The position numbers were made by a program, and so were the translations under genes. A stretch of DNA of 64,000 nt from positions 62,001 through 126,000 of the forward strand of contig CAXRDE010000014.1 of NCBI GenBank assembly GCA_964229355.1. Direction: 5' to 3'. The stretch is from CAXRDE01 sp964229355 (lineage in GTDB: Bacteria; Cyanobacteriota; Sericytochromatia; UBA7694). This document shows positions 33,834 through 41,368 of this stretch, in pieces. How positions within the stretch are numbered: the first letter of the stretch is position 1; each line of letters starts with the position of its first letter. The notes under the pieces were generated by a model. That model was not told the DNA's origin. It did no database searches and worked only from the letters and a program-made list of their open reading frames with translations.

Positions 33834-35507
33834 TTAACGTCCCACCAATCCTAAGCCATTCACAATTTGATTCAACATTTCATCAAAGGTGTTTAACACC
33901 CGCGCCGCCGCGTTAAAAGAACGCTGAAACTGCAACATATTGGCCAGTTCTTCATCGAGGTTTACCCCTGCCACCGACTGGCGCTGGTTCTCAATTTGAG
34001 ACACCACCTTGGCCTGCCGCTCAGCGCCCTCTTGAAAGCTTTCAATGCGCACCCCCAGATCGCTGATCATCTGCTGATAACGGGTATCGACATTGAGCTG
34101 GCTGCGGAGATTGTAAATGGCCAGCCCCTGAGAACCGTCTCCAGGCGGAAAATTCGCCGTGGCCGCCAGCGCCACCCGCTCGGGTTCTGCCACCAGGCTT
34201 TGCGCCACCGTCATATTGCCCGGATGCGAACCCGTAAAGAAGGGTTGACCGGAGAGCCCCTGCAAATTGTAAGCCTGCTCGTGTACGCCATTCACCCGCT
34301 CAATCAGGGTGTTGGTGATCTCGTGCAATTGGGACAGGGTTTTGGGAATTTCGGTGTTATTGACCTGGCTTAAGCCCGCCAATTGTCCGCCGGGATTTTC
34401 AATAAAGGTGCCCGTGCGCAATTGCAGACGGGTGCGTTGCGTCAGGGTATAGGTGTTATTCTCTAGCCCCGTGGCGTTGAGACCCTGTCCGCTCTGCTCT
34501 AAACGCAAATAAGAGGTGCCCGGTGCAGTGCCTTGCAACACCAGCTGATTCGCCGGGTCTAAACTGGCCCGAATATTTGTACTGGCAGTCATTTGGTTAA
34601 TACGGTCCACCAACAGACCTTTGTCGGCGATGCTGTTTAAGGTCAACGGCGAACCCGCAAAAACATCCACGCCGTTAATGACCAGATCGCCCCCCTGAAG
34701 GGTTACCGGAAAGGCCGTGGTGGTGGAGCCCCGGAGGATATCGGGTTCTGCAAACAAACGAATGGGGTGGGAGCGTTCGTCATCCACCACCGCCTTGCCA
34801 TCGATCTGCACCTCTACCTTGTTCAGGGCATTGGTGCGTACCGTAAACTGGGCATATTTTGACAGTTCATCCAGGGCCCGATCCCGCTCATCGAGTAAAT
34901 CGGCGGGCGTGTCCCCATAGGCGGTGCGCTTGGCAATTTCAGTATTGAGATCAGAAATGCGTGCCGTCAGGGTATTGACCCGCACCACGGTCTGCTCAAG
35001 TTCTTGCTGGGCTGACCCCTGCAAAGCCTGGGCATCGGCATCAATATTTTGAATTTGTGCGCCCAGACGCACGCCCGCTTCTACCAGCACGCGCCGCAGA
35101 GCCAAATCTTCAGGCCGTTGTGAGGCCGCCTGAAAGGCGTTAAAAAAACCGTCGATTTCAGCGCTGAGTCCGGTCTCGCCCAACTCGCCCAAAATGCTCT
35201 CCAAACGGCCCAGATAGTCGGCCTGGGCCGTGAAATTTTCTTGCTGGGCCTGTTCCCGACGGTAGTCTTTATCGAGCAATTGATTGCGTAAGCGCTCCAG
35301 TTGCTGAGCCTGCACCCCTTCGCCAATCGAACCCGGATACTGTGCCCCCAGGCCATAAAGGTCAGGTGCCGCCGACACATCCAGGCGCTGACGGCTATAG
35401 CCTTCTACACTGGCATTGGCAATATTGTGACCCGTAATATCTAACTGTTGCTGCTGGGTAAACAACGCAGAACGGGCAATATTTAAACCTAAAAAAGCGG
35501 GTCGCAT
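33834..35507 (-). CDS. flgK: flagellar hook-associated protein FlgK (HAP1)
   Basis: The protein has 557 residues. The N-terminus LGLNIARSALFTQQQQLD and ITGHNIANASVEGYSRQR is the standard rod/hook-protein signature, and the C-terminus GVNLDEELANMLQFQRSFN and ARVLNTFDEMLNQIVN is typical of FlgK. One Flagellin-IN-like unit (LVINGVDVFAGSP, about residue 280) resembles those in FlgL. It forms the first junction ring on the hook and lies between flgN (36-nt gap) and flgL (1-nt gap). Confidence 0.95.
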   Translation of the reverse strand: MRPAFLGLNIARSALFTQQQQLDITGHNIANASVEGYSRQRLDVSAAPDLYGLGAQYPGSIGEGVQAQQLERLRNQLLDKDYRREQAQQENFTAQADYLGRLESILGELGETGLSAEIDGFFNAFQAASQRPEDLALRRVLVEAGVRLGAQIQNIDADAQALQGSAQQELEQTVVRVNTLTARISDLNTEIAKRTAYGDTPADLLDERDRALDELSKYAQFTVRTNALNKVEVQIDGKAVVDDERSHPIRLFAEPDILRGSTTTAFPVTLQGGDLVINGVDVFAGSPLTLNSIADKGLLVDRINQMTASTNIRASLDPANQLVLQGTAPGTSYLRLEQSGQGLNATGLENNTYTLTQRTRLQLRTGTFIENPGGQLAGLSQVNNTEIPKTLSQLHEITNTLIERVNGVHEQAYNLQGLSGQPFFTGSHPGNMTVAQSLVAEPERVALAATANFPPGDGSQGLAIYNLRSQLNVDTRYQQMISDLGVRIESFQEGAERQAKVVSQIENQRQSVAGVNLDEELANMLQFQRSFNAAARVLNTFDEMLNQIVNGLGLVGR

Positions 35508-35543
35508 GGGTATTCTCTCTTCTCTTTAGACAATATGGGGCAC

Positions 35544-36041
35544 TTAGGCACTAAAATCATAAGCGGAGCGGGCCGACTGAAACTCGGTGGTGTTATCCCC
35601 CTGCGCACCATAGACCACAGGCTCTGTGTTCTGGTGCAAGGCCACCAGAGCCTCCAGCTGCGCTTCGTTCAATTGCTGGGCCTGCTGAATCAGCGCCTGG
35701 TTTTCGCGATGTAGCACCTGCAAAGCACGCTGCTGTTTAGACAGCATGTCCACCAACAAACGCACCTGAGTACCCTGGGCAGGCCAGGTCTCGGCGTGCA
35801 ACGTCAAAAGGGCCTCAGCTTGCTGCGCCCACTGCACCGCCACCAGCCGCTGCTGTAATTGCTGCAATGCCGCCAGTCCGGCTTCTGCGCTCTGACTGCT
35901 GTGCAGAACAGCCTCTGCATCGGCATTCATGAGCGCTTGCTGCTGGGCGGTAAACGCCTTGATGACGTCTTGCAAAGCCTGACTATAAGCCTGCAAAAAA
36001 GGCAACAGGGCGTTGACATCCAGAGGAGCTGCAGCCGTCAT
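35544..36041 (-). CDS. flgN: flagellar export chaperone FlgN
   Basis: The 165-residue, Gln/Ala-rich helical protein is the size of FlgN, the chaperone that delivers FlgK and FlgL to the export gate. It starts at the base directly after the flgM stop and precedes flgK, the usual order. Sequence similarity in this family is low, so the call rests mainly on size, coiled-coil character and position. Confidence 0.75.
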   Translation of the reverse strand: MTAAAPLDVNALLPFLQAYSQALQDVIKAFTAQQQALMNADAEAVLHSSQSAEAGLAALQQLQQRLVAVQWAQQAEALLTLHAETWPAQGTQVRLLVDMLSKQQRALQVLHRENQALIQQAQQLNEAQLEALVALHQNTEPVVYGAQGDNTTEFQSARSAYDFSA

Positions 36042-36350
36042 TTAAGAACGATCCAGTTCGGCCAGGCGAAACATCATTTCACTGACGTCTTCCAGCGGTA
36101 CCCGGTACGTGCCCGCCTGCAATTGCTGCTCCAGCGGCTGCACTTTCTCTTCACGAACATCTGGCAGCGCTTTGAGCTGCTCAGCATATTTGTGAATTTC
36201 CTGGGCCTGGACAGACATTTGCGCATGATCCGCACCGGCGGCAGTGGGCGCAGCGCCGTACACCTGAAACAGGTCAAAAGCGGGGACCGCTTTCTGCACG
36301 GGCTGGGCTTCAAAAGCCCCCGAAAGTCCTGAGCTATCTTCTATTTTCAC
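36042..36350 (-). CDS. flgM: anti-sigma-28 factor FlgM
   Basis: The 102-residue protein has a disordered N-terminus and helices at the end (AEQLKALPDVREEKVQPLEQ, then VSEMMFRLAEL), the pattern of FlgM. It holds sigma-28 inactive until it is exported through the finished hook. The start is GTG 36350, with a strong AAGGAGG site 10 nt upstream. It is first in the flgM-flgN-flgK-flgL operon, directly behind a sigma-28 promoter, which forms the expected feedback loop. Confidence 0.8.
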   Translation of the reverse strand: MKIEDSSGLSGAFEAQPVQKAVPAFDLFQVYGAAPTAAGADHAQMSVQAQEIHKYAEQLKALPDVREEKVQPLEQQLQAGTYRVPLEDVSEMMFRLAELDRS

Positions 36351-36378
36351 TGAGATAAAGCCTCCTTGCTCAAGGATC

Positions 36379-36405
36379 TTATCGGCAGGAATACAAAAAA
36401 CTTAA
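36379..36405 (-). promoter_or_regulatory. sigma-28 (FliA) promoter of the flgM operon
   Basis: On the minus strand TTAAGTTT (36398-36405), 11 bases, then GCCGATAA (36379-36386). The -10 matches the enteric FliA consensus exactly, the -35 matches 7 of 8, and the spacing is exact. It ends 28 nt before the flgM start. Confidence 0.9.
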
Positions 36406-36473
36406 GAAAAAACTTCAGCCATCGCACGCTTTTTTTGGAGATTTCTTGCTAGGATAAGAACAAGAGGTACCCC

Positions 36474-36671
36474 ATGAATTCACCAGAACTTGAAATCGTG
36501 ATTACCCCTCAGGGGAAAGTAGAAATTGAAGTCAAAGGCGTGCAGGGGCCCGGTTGCAAAGACCTGACCCGCGCCTTAGAAGAGGCATTGGGAGCAGTCG
36601 ATGAACGAGAGCTTAAACCCGAGTACTACGCCAGCACCCAGGGCGGAGACTACCAATACCAACAGTATTGA
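36474..36671 (+). CDS. DUF2997 family small protein
   Basis: The protein has 65 residues and an AAGAGGT ribosome site. LEIVITPQGKVEIEVKGVQG, PGCKDLTRALEEALG and the end RELKPEYYA match DUF2997, a short family common in Cyanobacteria, often beside Ycf35 (DUF1257). The function is unknown. It is divergent from the flgM operon and overlaps the next gene by 71 nt. Confidence 0.75.
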   Translation: MNSPELEIVITPQGKVEIEVKGVQGPGCKDLTRALEEALGAVDERELKPEYYASTQGGDYQYQQY

Positions 36672-36828
36672 AATCGTCATTGGCCCGTCAGGAGAAGTGA
36701 TTCTCAGCGATTTGCCGGAGGATCTCTTACCGCTGCTGGAAGCCCTGGGGAGCCCCCCCGACACCCGTACTACGCCGGTGTGTACACTGTATCCACAATC
36801 GCCAGGATCGCCTGATCTGCAGGATTGA
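36601..36828 (+). CDS. small protein overlapping DUF2997 gene
   Basis: This 75-residue frame starts inside the DUF2997 gene in another frame (ATG 36601 after GGGAG). Its core SIEIVIGPSGEVILSDLPED echoes the opening of DUF2997 (LEIVITPQGKVEIE), which suggests a diverged tandem copy rather than a random frame. Its last 59 nt overlap the convergent EutN-type gene. No later in-frame start would keep the conserved core. Confidence 0.5.
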   Translation: MNESLNPSTTPAPRAETTNTNSIEIVIGPSGEVILSDLPEDLLPLLEALGSPPDTRTTPVCTLYPQSPGSPDLQD

Positions 36829-37042
36829 AATCGGGAGAAATCGCAATGGCAGCATCCCGTCCGCCCTCAATGAGCACCTGATCGCCAATCCCCGCCTGGG
36901 CGGTGGCATCGATGGCAATGCTGGGTTTACCCACATGCTCACCGGCACTGCTCACAGGCTGCACAATCAAAAGCTTCACCCCATTCAGGCTATCCACCTT
37001 GTGGGTGGCCACCACGTGGCCGGTGACGCGGGCAAGTTGCAT
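36770..37042 (-). CDS. EutN/CcmL-type bacterial microcompartment vertex protein (copy 1)
   Basis: The protein has 90 residues. MQLARVTGHVVATHKVDSL, LLIVQPV and IDATAQAGIGDQVLIEGG followed by AILAIVDTV are the EutN/CcmL pattern, an OB-fold protein that forms the pentamers closing microcompartment shells. No shell hexamer gene (BMC domain) or microcompartment enzyme lies in the window. It has an AGAGGAAG ribosome site and sits 22 nt after the deoxynucleoside kinase gene. A second copy is at 54798. Confidence 0.85.
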   Translation of the reverse strand: MQLARVTGHVVATHKVDSLNGVKLLIVQPVSSAGEHVGKPSIAIDATAQAGIGDQVLIEGGRDAAIAISPDFNPADQAILAIVDTVYTPA

Positions 37043-37064
37043 GACTTTACTTCCTCTGTTTTAT

Positions 37065-37694
37065 TCAGGCACTCAGTGAGGTAGAACTCACATGGGCTTT
37101 TAGGGTCTGAAAGACCTGCTCAGCAGACAAACGTTCTGTGGGCAGCTCTAAAATCGGCAGGCCTTTGCGGCGTGCCCGAGCGTACCACTGGGTGTACAAG
37201 GTATTCAAATCGGTCAAATACGCTGCCGAAATTTCCTGTTCATAATCTCGACCTCGCTCAGAAATGCGCGCCAACAGATGATCCACAGGGGCCGACAAAT
37301 ACACAATCAAATCGGGCTGGGGTAAAAAGTCAATCATGCCCTGATACAGGTATTGGTAGGTTTGAAAATCTCGCTCTGAGATCAACCCCTGCTGATAGTG
37401 GTGGGCCGTAAAAATATGGCAATCTTCGTAGATTGAACGGTCTTGCACCACCCGAGATCCCTGGTTTAAACGGGCTTGAATGTGGCGACAATGGTGTAAA
37501 CGCTGCCCCAAAAATGACAATTGGGTCTCAAAGGCCTTTTCCTGGTACTGGCTGGCGTAAAAGTCTTCAATATACGGGTTTTTATCGGGTTCTTCGTACT
37601 GGGGTACAAAGCCCATTTCTTCATGAATACGTTGGGTGAGCGTGGATTTACCCACACCAATGGGTCCGGCAATAATCAGATAACGAATAGACAT
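37065..37694 (-). CDS. deoxynucleoside kinase
   Basis: This is a member of the dCK/dGK/TK2-like kinase family that phosphorylates deoxynucleosides for salvage. LIIAGPIGVGKSTLTQR is the P-loop, EEPDKNPYIEDFY the substrate-binding region, VVQDRSIYEDCHIF the DRS motif and RISERGRDYE the LID. ATG 37694 is preferred over ATG 37703, because the latter overlaps the -10 box and no Shine-Dalgarno is present; this gives 209 residues. The specificity (dG/dA or dC) cannot be fixed from sequence. Confidence 0.85.
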   Translation of the reverse strand: MSIRYLIIAGPIGVGKSTLTQRIHEEMGFVPQYEEPDKNPYIEDFYASQYQEKAFETQLSFLGQRLHHCRHIQARLNQGSRVVQDRSIYEDCHIFTAHHYQQGLISERDFQTYQYLYQGMIDFLPQPDLIVYLSAPVDHLLARISERGRDYEQEISAAYLTDLNTLYTQWYARARRKGLPILELPTERLSAEQVFQTLKAHVSSTSLSA

Positions 37695-37701
37695 GTAGGA
37701 C

Positions 37702-37707
37702 ATTGTA
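37702..37707 (-). promoter_or_regulatory. -10 box, probably leaderless transcript of the kinase gene
   Basis: TACAAT on the minus strand lies 7 nt before ATG 37694. The predicted transcription start therefore falls on the A of the ATG, and no ribosome site is seen. It sits next to the right side of the rpsR terminator. Confidence 0.35.
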
Positions 37708-37711
37708 ACGC

Positions 37712-37763
37712 AAAAAAGCCCCGGTCACAGACTTCGATAGAAATCTTAACCGGAGCTTTTTTT
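37712..37763 (-). terminator. terminator after rpsR
   Basis: AAAAAAGCTCCGGT pairs with ACCGGGGCTTTTTT (one G-U) around a 23-nt loop on the minus strand. Confidence 0.7.
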
Positions 37764-37783
37764 AAAATATGTTTTCGATAGCT

Positions 37784-38170
37784 CTAGTGGCGATCGCGGT
37801 TCTTTTCTACTTTACCCACGTAAGGGAGTAAAGCCATGAAACGGGCGCGCTTGATGGCACGGGTCAGACGACGCTGGTGCTTGGCGCGAGAGCCGGTCAC
37901 ACGACGAGATAAAATCTTACCGTGCTCGCTCAAAAATTCTTTGAGGCGCTCATCTTTATAATCGATGTCGGTAATGCCCCACTCATCGAATTTAGAGACT
38001 TTGTGACGACGACGACGACGGAATCCGCCGCCTCCACCACCACCGCCACCACTGCGACGGCGAGGACCGCCAGTAGATGGACGACGATCACCGCGGTCAC
38101 CGCGAGGTGCACGGCGCTCGCCACGCTCTTCTTGAGCTGTATCTTGGGTTTCTAATTGTTCTTCGCTCAT
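37784..38170 (-). CDS. rpsR: 30S ribosomal protein S18 with Arg/Gly-rich N-terminal extension
   Basis: Residues about 57-128 are a normal bacterial S18 (FDEWGITDIDYKDERL, RRVTGSRAKHQRRLTRAIK, ARFMALLPYV). The first 55 residues are extra: an acidic start, then RGDRGDRRP repeats, nine consecutive Gly and five Arg. Typical S18 is about 75 residues. It is last in the rpsF-ssb-rpsR operon; rplI, often next, is absent. Confidence 0.93.
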   Translation of the reverse strand: MSEEQLETQDTAQEERGERRAPRGDRGDRRPSTGGPRRRSGGGGGGGGGFRRRRRHKVSKFDEWGITDIDYKDERLKEFLSEHGKILSRRVTGSRAKHQRRLTRAIKRARFMALLPYVGKVEKNRDRH

Positions 38171-38185
38171 TTGTGTTAATTCCTT

Positions 38186-38479
38186 TTATGTTGAGAGTAT
38201 CAGGTGATCCATACGGATCTCCGGCAGCTTTCGGTGATGCCCTGAAGCTTCTACTTTGCGCTGAATAAGCTGGCCTTCCACAATCACTTCGGTACCCCGT
38301 TGCAGTTGTTCACTCAGTTCGAGCGCCTGCGTGCGCTGGCCAATCACACGAATGTGAGGGGCGTTGTCAGGGTCGTGGGGTTGAAGGTGAAATTCGAGTA
38401 CCGGTTTACCGTTTGCGGTGTACCGGATTTCCCCAGCTTGTGCCAGCTTACCGCTGAGCACAATGTAGTTGAGGCTCAC
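38186..38479 (-). CDS. ssb: single-stranded DNA-binding protein, short tail-less form
   Basis: The protein has 97 residues with the OB-fold pattern of SSB (LNYIVLSGKLAQAGEIRYT, PVLEFHLQPHD, TEVIVEGQLIQRK). It lacks the Gly/Pro-rich linker and the acidic C-terminal tip that recruits repair proteins; it ends just after the fold. The size and the position between rpsF and rpsR also resemble PriB, which evolved from SSB. A full-length SSB is therefore likely elsewhere in the genome. Confidence 0.8.
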   Translation of the reverse strand: MSLNYIVLSGKLAQAGEIRYTANGKPVLEFHLQPHDPDNAPHIRVIGQRTQALELSEQLQRGTEVIVEGQLIQRKVEASGHHRKLPEIRMDHLILST

Positions 38480-38482
38480 TGC

Positions 38483-38776
38483 CTACTCTTCGTCACGCCG
38501 GATAACCAGGTGGCGAAGCAATCCTTCGGTAATGTTCATCATATAATCGAGTTCTTTCAGAGACTTAGAGTCTGCTTGAAAGTTGGTGATCATATACAAA
38601 CCTTCCGTTTGTTTTTGAATGGGGTAAGCCAGACGACGGCGACCGAACACTTCGGTATTGTCGATGGTTCCACCAATTTTTTTGATGGTGTCAGAAATTT
38701 TGGTATTGACAGCGGTTTGCGCTTCTTCGTCAAGACGGGTATTCAGGACATACATCAATTCGTAGGATCTTTGCAT
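38483..38776 (-). CDS. rpsF: 30S ribosomal protein S6
   Basis: The protein has 97 residues. YELMYVLNTRLDEE, GRRRLAYPIQKQTEGLYM and LDYMMNITEGLLRHLVIR cover the whole S6 fold. It binds S18 and the 16S rRNA platform. It is first in the operon, with an AAAGG ribosome site, and ends 3 nt before ssb. Confidence 0.96.
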   Translation of the reverse strand: MQRSYELMYVLNTRLDEEAQTAVNTKISDTIKKIGGTIDNTEVFGRRRLAYPIQKQTEGLYMITNFQADSKSLKELDYMMNITEGLLRHLVIRRDEE

Positions 38777-38869
38777 GGTTTGGGTCCTTTCCTATGGTCT
38801 ACGGTTCAGCCTTTGGACTGAACAGGATAAAGGCTACACGCCCGTAAGCGTATAATCTAAACTATTCTA
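38777..38869 (-). promoter_or_regulatory. rpsF promoter and leader with possible S6:S18 autoregulatory hairpin
   Basis: On the minus strand TGC-TAGAAT (38864-38869) is an extended -10. The leader of about 80 nt contains a GTTCAG/CTGAAC hairpin (38804-38823) followed by CCGTAG. A hairpin with an adjacent CCG is reminiscent of the S6:S18-binding leader of other bacteria, but the match is partial. Confidence 0.4.
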
Positions 38870-38908
38870 GCATAACATTTACATAATGTGTTCTTAATCT
38901 TTGTTTTT

Positions 38909-38937
38909 TTGACAAAAAGTGCAGAACGCAGTATAGT
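38909..38937 (+). promoter_or_regulatory. sigma-70 promoter of the glycosyltransferase-TetR operon
   Basis: TTGACA (38909-38914), a 17-nt spacer and TATAGT (38932-38937) form a near-consensus promoter. Transcription would begin around 38944, just before the palindrome. Confidence 0.8.
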
Positions 38938-38953
38938 CAAAAGCAAAACACAA

Positions 38954-38971
38954 AATGACCAGGTGGTCATT
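38954..38971 (+). promoter_or_regulatory. TetR-type palindromic operator
   Basis: AATGACCAGGTGGTCATT is an 18-bp palindrome with 8-bp perfect arms around GG, located 16 nt after the -10 box. A TetR-family gene is the second gene of the operon, so autoregulation is likely. Confidence 0.75.
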
Positions 38972-39003
38972 CAGGACATCTTTTGATCTGGGAGGCTTCA
39001 AGC

Positions 39004-40314
39004 ATGCGTATTTTGATCCTGACCGTGGGTACCCGCGGCGACATTCAGCCCTATGTGGCCATCGGGCACGGTCTACAACAACAGGGCCACCAGGTCATGA
39101 TCTGTGCTCCCGAGGCCTTTCGCGCGTTCATTGGTGCCTACGACCTGGCGTTTTCGCCCATGCCCAACGCCATTTTAAAACTGCTGGACTCGCAGATGGG
39201 CCGAGACATTGTCGAAAACAGCGCGGGCATTCTGGGGGCTGCGCGCACGGCCTTTAAACTACTGGGGCAGGTCAAGCCCATGCAAGAAGGCATTATGCAG
39301 GCCTGCTGGCAGGCGGCCGAAGCCTTTCAACCCGAAGGCTTAATCTTTCATACCAAAACCCTGTGCGGCACCGCCATTGGCGAGCGCTTAAATATTCCCA
39401 TCATCATGACCCTGCCCTTGCCCGTGATGGTCCCCACCCAGGATTTTGCCCTGCTGGGCACCCCTGAATTGCCGGATTTTGTACCCACCGCCTGGAAGCA
39501 GGCCTACCACCGCCACAGCTACCGGCTGGTGCAAATGGGCATGAACGCCTACCGCAAACAAATCCAGCATTTTCGCGAGCACACCCTGGGACTGCCCCCA
39601 CAAACCCAAAACGTGGACTTTTTACACCACAGCGACGGTCGCCCCATCCCCTTTTTACATGTGTATAGCGCTCATGTGCTGCCTCGCCCCGAAGATTGGC
39701 CGCAACACATTGGCGTGACCGGCTACGCCTTTTTGCCCGTCCAACCCTGGACCGCCCCCAAAGACCTGCAAATCTTCTTAGATCAGGGTGAGCCGCCCAT
39801 TTACATCGGTTTTGGCAGCATTGGCGGCAAAGACCCTGCTGCCACCGCCCGCCTGATCTTGCAAGCGGTGCAACACGCCCAGGTCAGGGCCGTTATTGCC
39901 ACGGGCTGGGGCGGACTCGCCTGCCCCGACGCCCTGATTCCTGAGGGCGTCCACGTGATCAGCGAAGCGCCCCACGATCATCTGTTTCCCTCCATGGCAG
40001 CGGTGGTGCATCACGGCGGCGCAGGCAGTACCGCCGCCGGTCTACGGGCCGGTAAACCCACCCTGATTTGCCCCTTTTTTGGGGATCAACCCTTTTGGGG
40101 AGAACGGGTGCACACCCTGGGTATTGGCCCCGAACCCCTGCCGCAAAAAAAGCTCAGCGTCACGGCCCTGACCCAACGCCTGCAACAGCTCAAACACCAC
40201 AGCGCCTATGCCCAGAACGCCGCAGCCCTGGCCCAAAAGCTTCAACACGAAGACGGCGTCGCCCAGGCCATTGCCTTTATTGAACGTTACTTGAAAGCTA
40301 CTGACCATGCCTAA
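39004..40314 (+). CDS. UDP-glycosyltransferase (GT1, sterol/macrolide-glucosyltransferase-like)
   Basis: The start is ATG 39004 with GGGAGG 8 nt upstream, giving 436 residues. MRILILTVGTRGDIQPYVAI is the GT1/sterol-glucosyltransferase N-terminus. The C-terminal nucleotide-binding domain has PPIYIGFGSIGGKDP and HHGGAGSTAAGLRAGKP followed by FFGDQPFWGERV, the PSPG-like donor site. It moves a sugar from a nucleotide donor to a lipid or small molecule; the acceptor is unknown. Co-transcription with an overlapping TetR gene suggests induction by a small molecule, perhaps one it detoxifies. Confidence 0.85.
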   Translation: MRILILTVGTRGDIQPYVAIGHGLQQQGHQVMICAPEAFRAFIGAYDLAFSPMPNAILKLLDSQMGRDIVENSAGILGAARTAFKLLGQVKPMQEGIMQACWQAAEAFQPEGLIFHTKTLCGTAIGERLNIPIIMTLPLPVMVPTQDFALLGTPELPDFVPTAWKQAYHRHSYRLVQMGMNAYRKQIQHFREHTLGLPPQTQNVDFLHHSDGRPIPFLHVYSAHVLPRPEDWPQHIGVTGYAFLPVQPWTAPKDLQIFLDQGEPPIYIGFGSIGGKDPAATARLILQAVQHAQVRAVIATGWGGLACPDALIPEGVHVISEAPHDHLFPSMAAVVHHGGAGSTAAGLRAGKPTLICPFFGDQPFWGERVHTLGIGPEPLPQKKLSVTALTQRLQQLKHHSAYAQNAAALAQKLQHEDGVAQAIAFIERYLKATDHA

Positions 40315-40942
40315 AGCCGCCTTCTTTCAATTGGCCCCTGAAAAACAGACCCGCATTCTGGAGTCCGCACAGGTACTTTTTGCGGCCACCCCTTACGCCC
40401 AGGCTTCGACCAATACGCTCGTCAAAGCCTGTGGTATTTCAAAGGGCAGCCTGTTCAATTACTTCGACGACAAGGCCGAACTGTATTTGTATACCCTGCA
40501 ACAGGCCCACCACACCCTGGCCGAGGCCTTTCGTAGTCGCCCTGACTTTTCAGAGGACCTGTTGACCCGCTTTACCCAGTGGACCCAATTGAGCATGCGG
40601 GTCTGGCAAAGCCATCCCCAGTGCTACGGGTTGTTTATGCAGTTTCGCCAGGCCCCCGAAGCCTTACAGCAGCGCTATCTCCAGGACTATACGCCGCCCA
40701 TTGGCGACTTCTTTCGCGCGGCCTTTGCCGACATTGACACCCGCCAGCTCAATCACCCGCTCGAAGATTGTTTACAGGTGTTAGAGTGGGCCCTGACAGG
40801 CATTAAACAGCAAGCGGAGGCCCGCTGGCGCGCAGAAATGGCCCCGGAACAGCTCGAAAAAGAGGTGCTGGCCCACACCCAACAGCTCTGCGACATTTTG
40901 CGTCATGGTTTTTTTGCAAAGCCCTCCCCATGCACAACTTAG
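40307..40942 (+). CDS. TetR-family transcriptional regulator
   Basis: The protein has 211 residues and overlaps the glycosyltransferase gene by 8 nt. The N-terminal helix-turn-helix is ILESAQVLFAATPYAQAST followed by LVKACGISKGSLFNYFDDK; the remaining 150 residues form the variable helical ligand domain (LDYTPPIGDFF-like part at 125-135, with several His/Cys). It probably represses its own operon through the palindrome at 38954. Confidence 0.88.
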   Translation: MPKAAFFQLAPEKQTRILESAQVLFAATPYAQASTNTLVKACGISKGSLFNYFDDKAELYLYTLQQAHHTLAEAFRSRPDFSEDLLTRFTQWTQLSMRVWQSHPQCYGLFMQFRQAPEALQQRYLQDYTPPIGDFFRAAFADIDTRQLNHPLEDCLQVLEWALTGIKQQAEARWRAEMAPEQLEKEVLAHTQQLCDILRHGFFAKPSPCTT

Positions 40943-40944
40943 GG

Positions 40945-40953
40945 TGCTAAGCT
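40945..40953 (+). promoter_or_regulatory. extended -10 promoter, probably leaderless
   Basis: TG-C-TAAGCT (hexamer 40948-40953) lies 6 nt before ATG 40960, and no Shine-Dalgarno is present. This is the same arrangement as at 4958. Confidence 0.4.
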
Positions 40954-40959
40954 GTGTCC

Positions 40960-41361
40960 ATGAAATACGCAACCCTTCTGATCAGCTGCGCTGGCCTACT
41001 GGCCCTGAGCGCCTGTAGTAGCCCTTCACCCACCGCATCGGTGCCCCTGTTGGCACAGCAAAACAGTGGAGTCATGAACCCGCAATTGGTGGGTCCTTTA
41101 AGTCAGGCCCTCAACAGCGCGTTGCAAAGCGCCCGTCAAGCGCGCACGCCCGATGAGGCACGACGCCTGGCCACGCAACGCTTTTTTAGTGAAATCAGCC
41201 GCCTCTTACAGCGTCAATTGTCTGAAAAAGACGTGCAATGGCAGGTGCAAAGCCAATGGAGCGCCACCGGCAACATCCAAATGCAATTGCAAGCGCAAAT
41301 TTCAGATCATGATCTGACAGCACAGGCCCAACAGCAAGACGTGTTTGCGCCCCGTTCTTAA
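40960..41361 (+). CDS. small lipoprotein, unknown function
   Basis: ATG 40960 is preferred over the GTG at 40954. It encodes 133 residues with a lipoprotein signal (LLALSAC) and a mature part that is helical and Gln/Ala-rich (QALNSALQSARQARTPDEA, LQRQLSEKDVQWQVQSQW). No family is recognised. It is convergent with the next gene at a 7-nt distance. Confidence 0.65.
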   Translation: MKYATLLISCAGLLALSACSSPSPTASVPLLAQQNSGVMNPQLVGPLSQALNSALQSARQARTPDEARRLATQRFFSEISRLLQRQLSEKDVQWQVQSQWSATGNIQMQLQAQISDHDLTAQAQQQDVFAPRS

Positions 41362-41368
41362 GTAGACG

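Noticed and set aside
36770..37042. A bacterial microcompartment operon
   Set aside because: Only vertex-type (EutN/CcmL) genes are present here and at 54798; no BMC-domain shell protein or signature enzyme is in the window.
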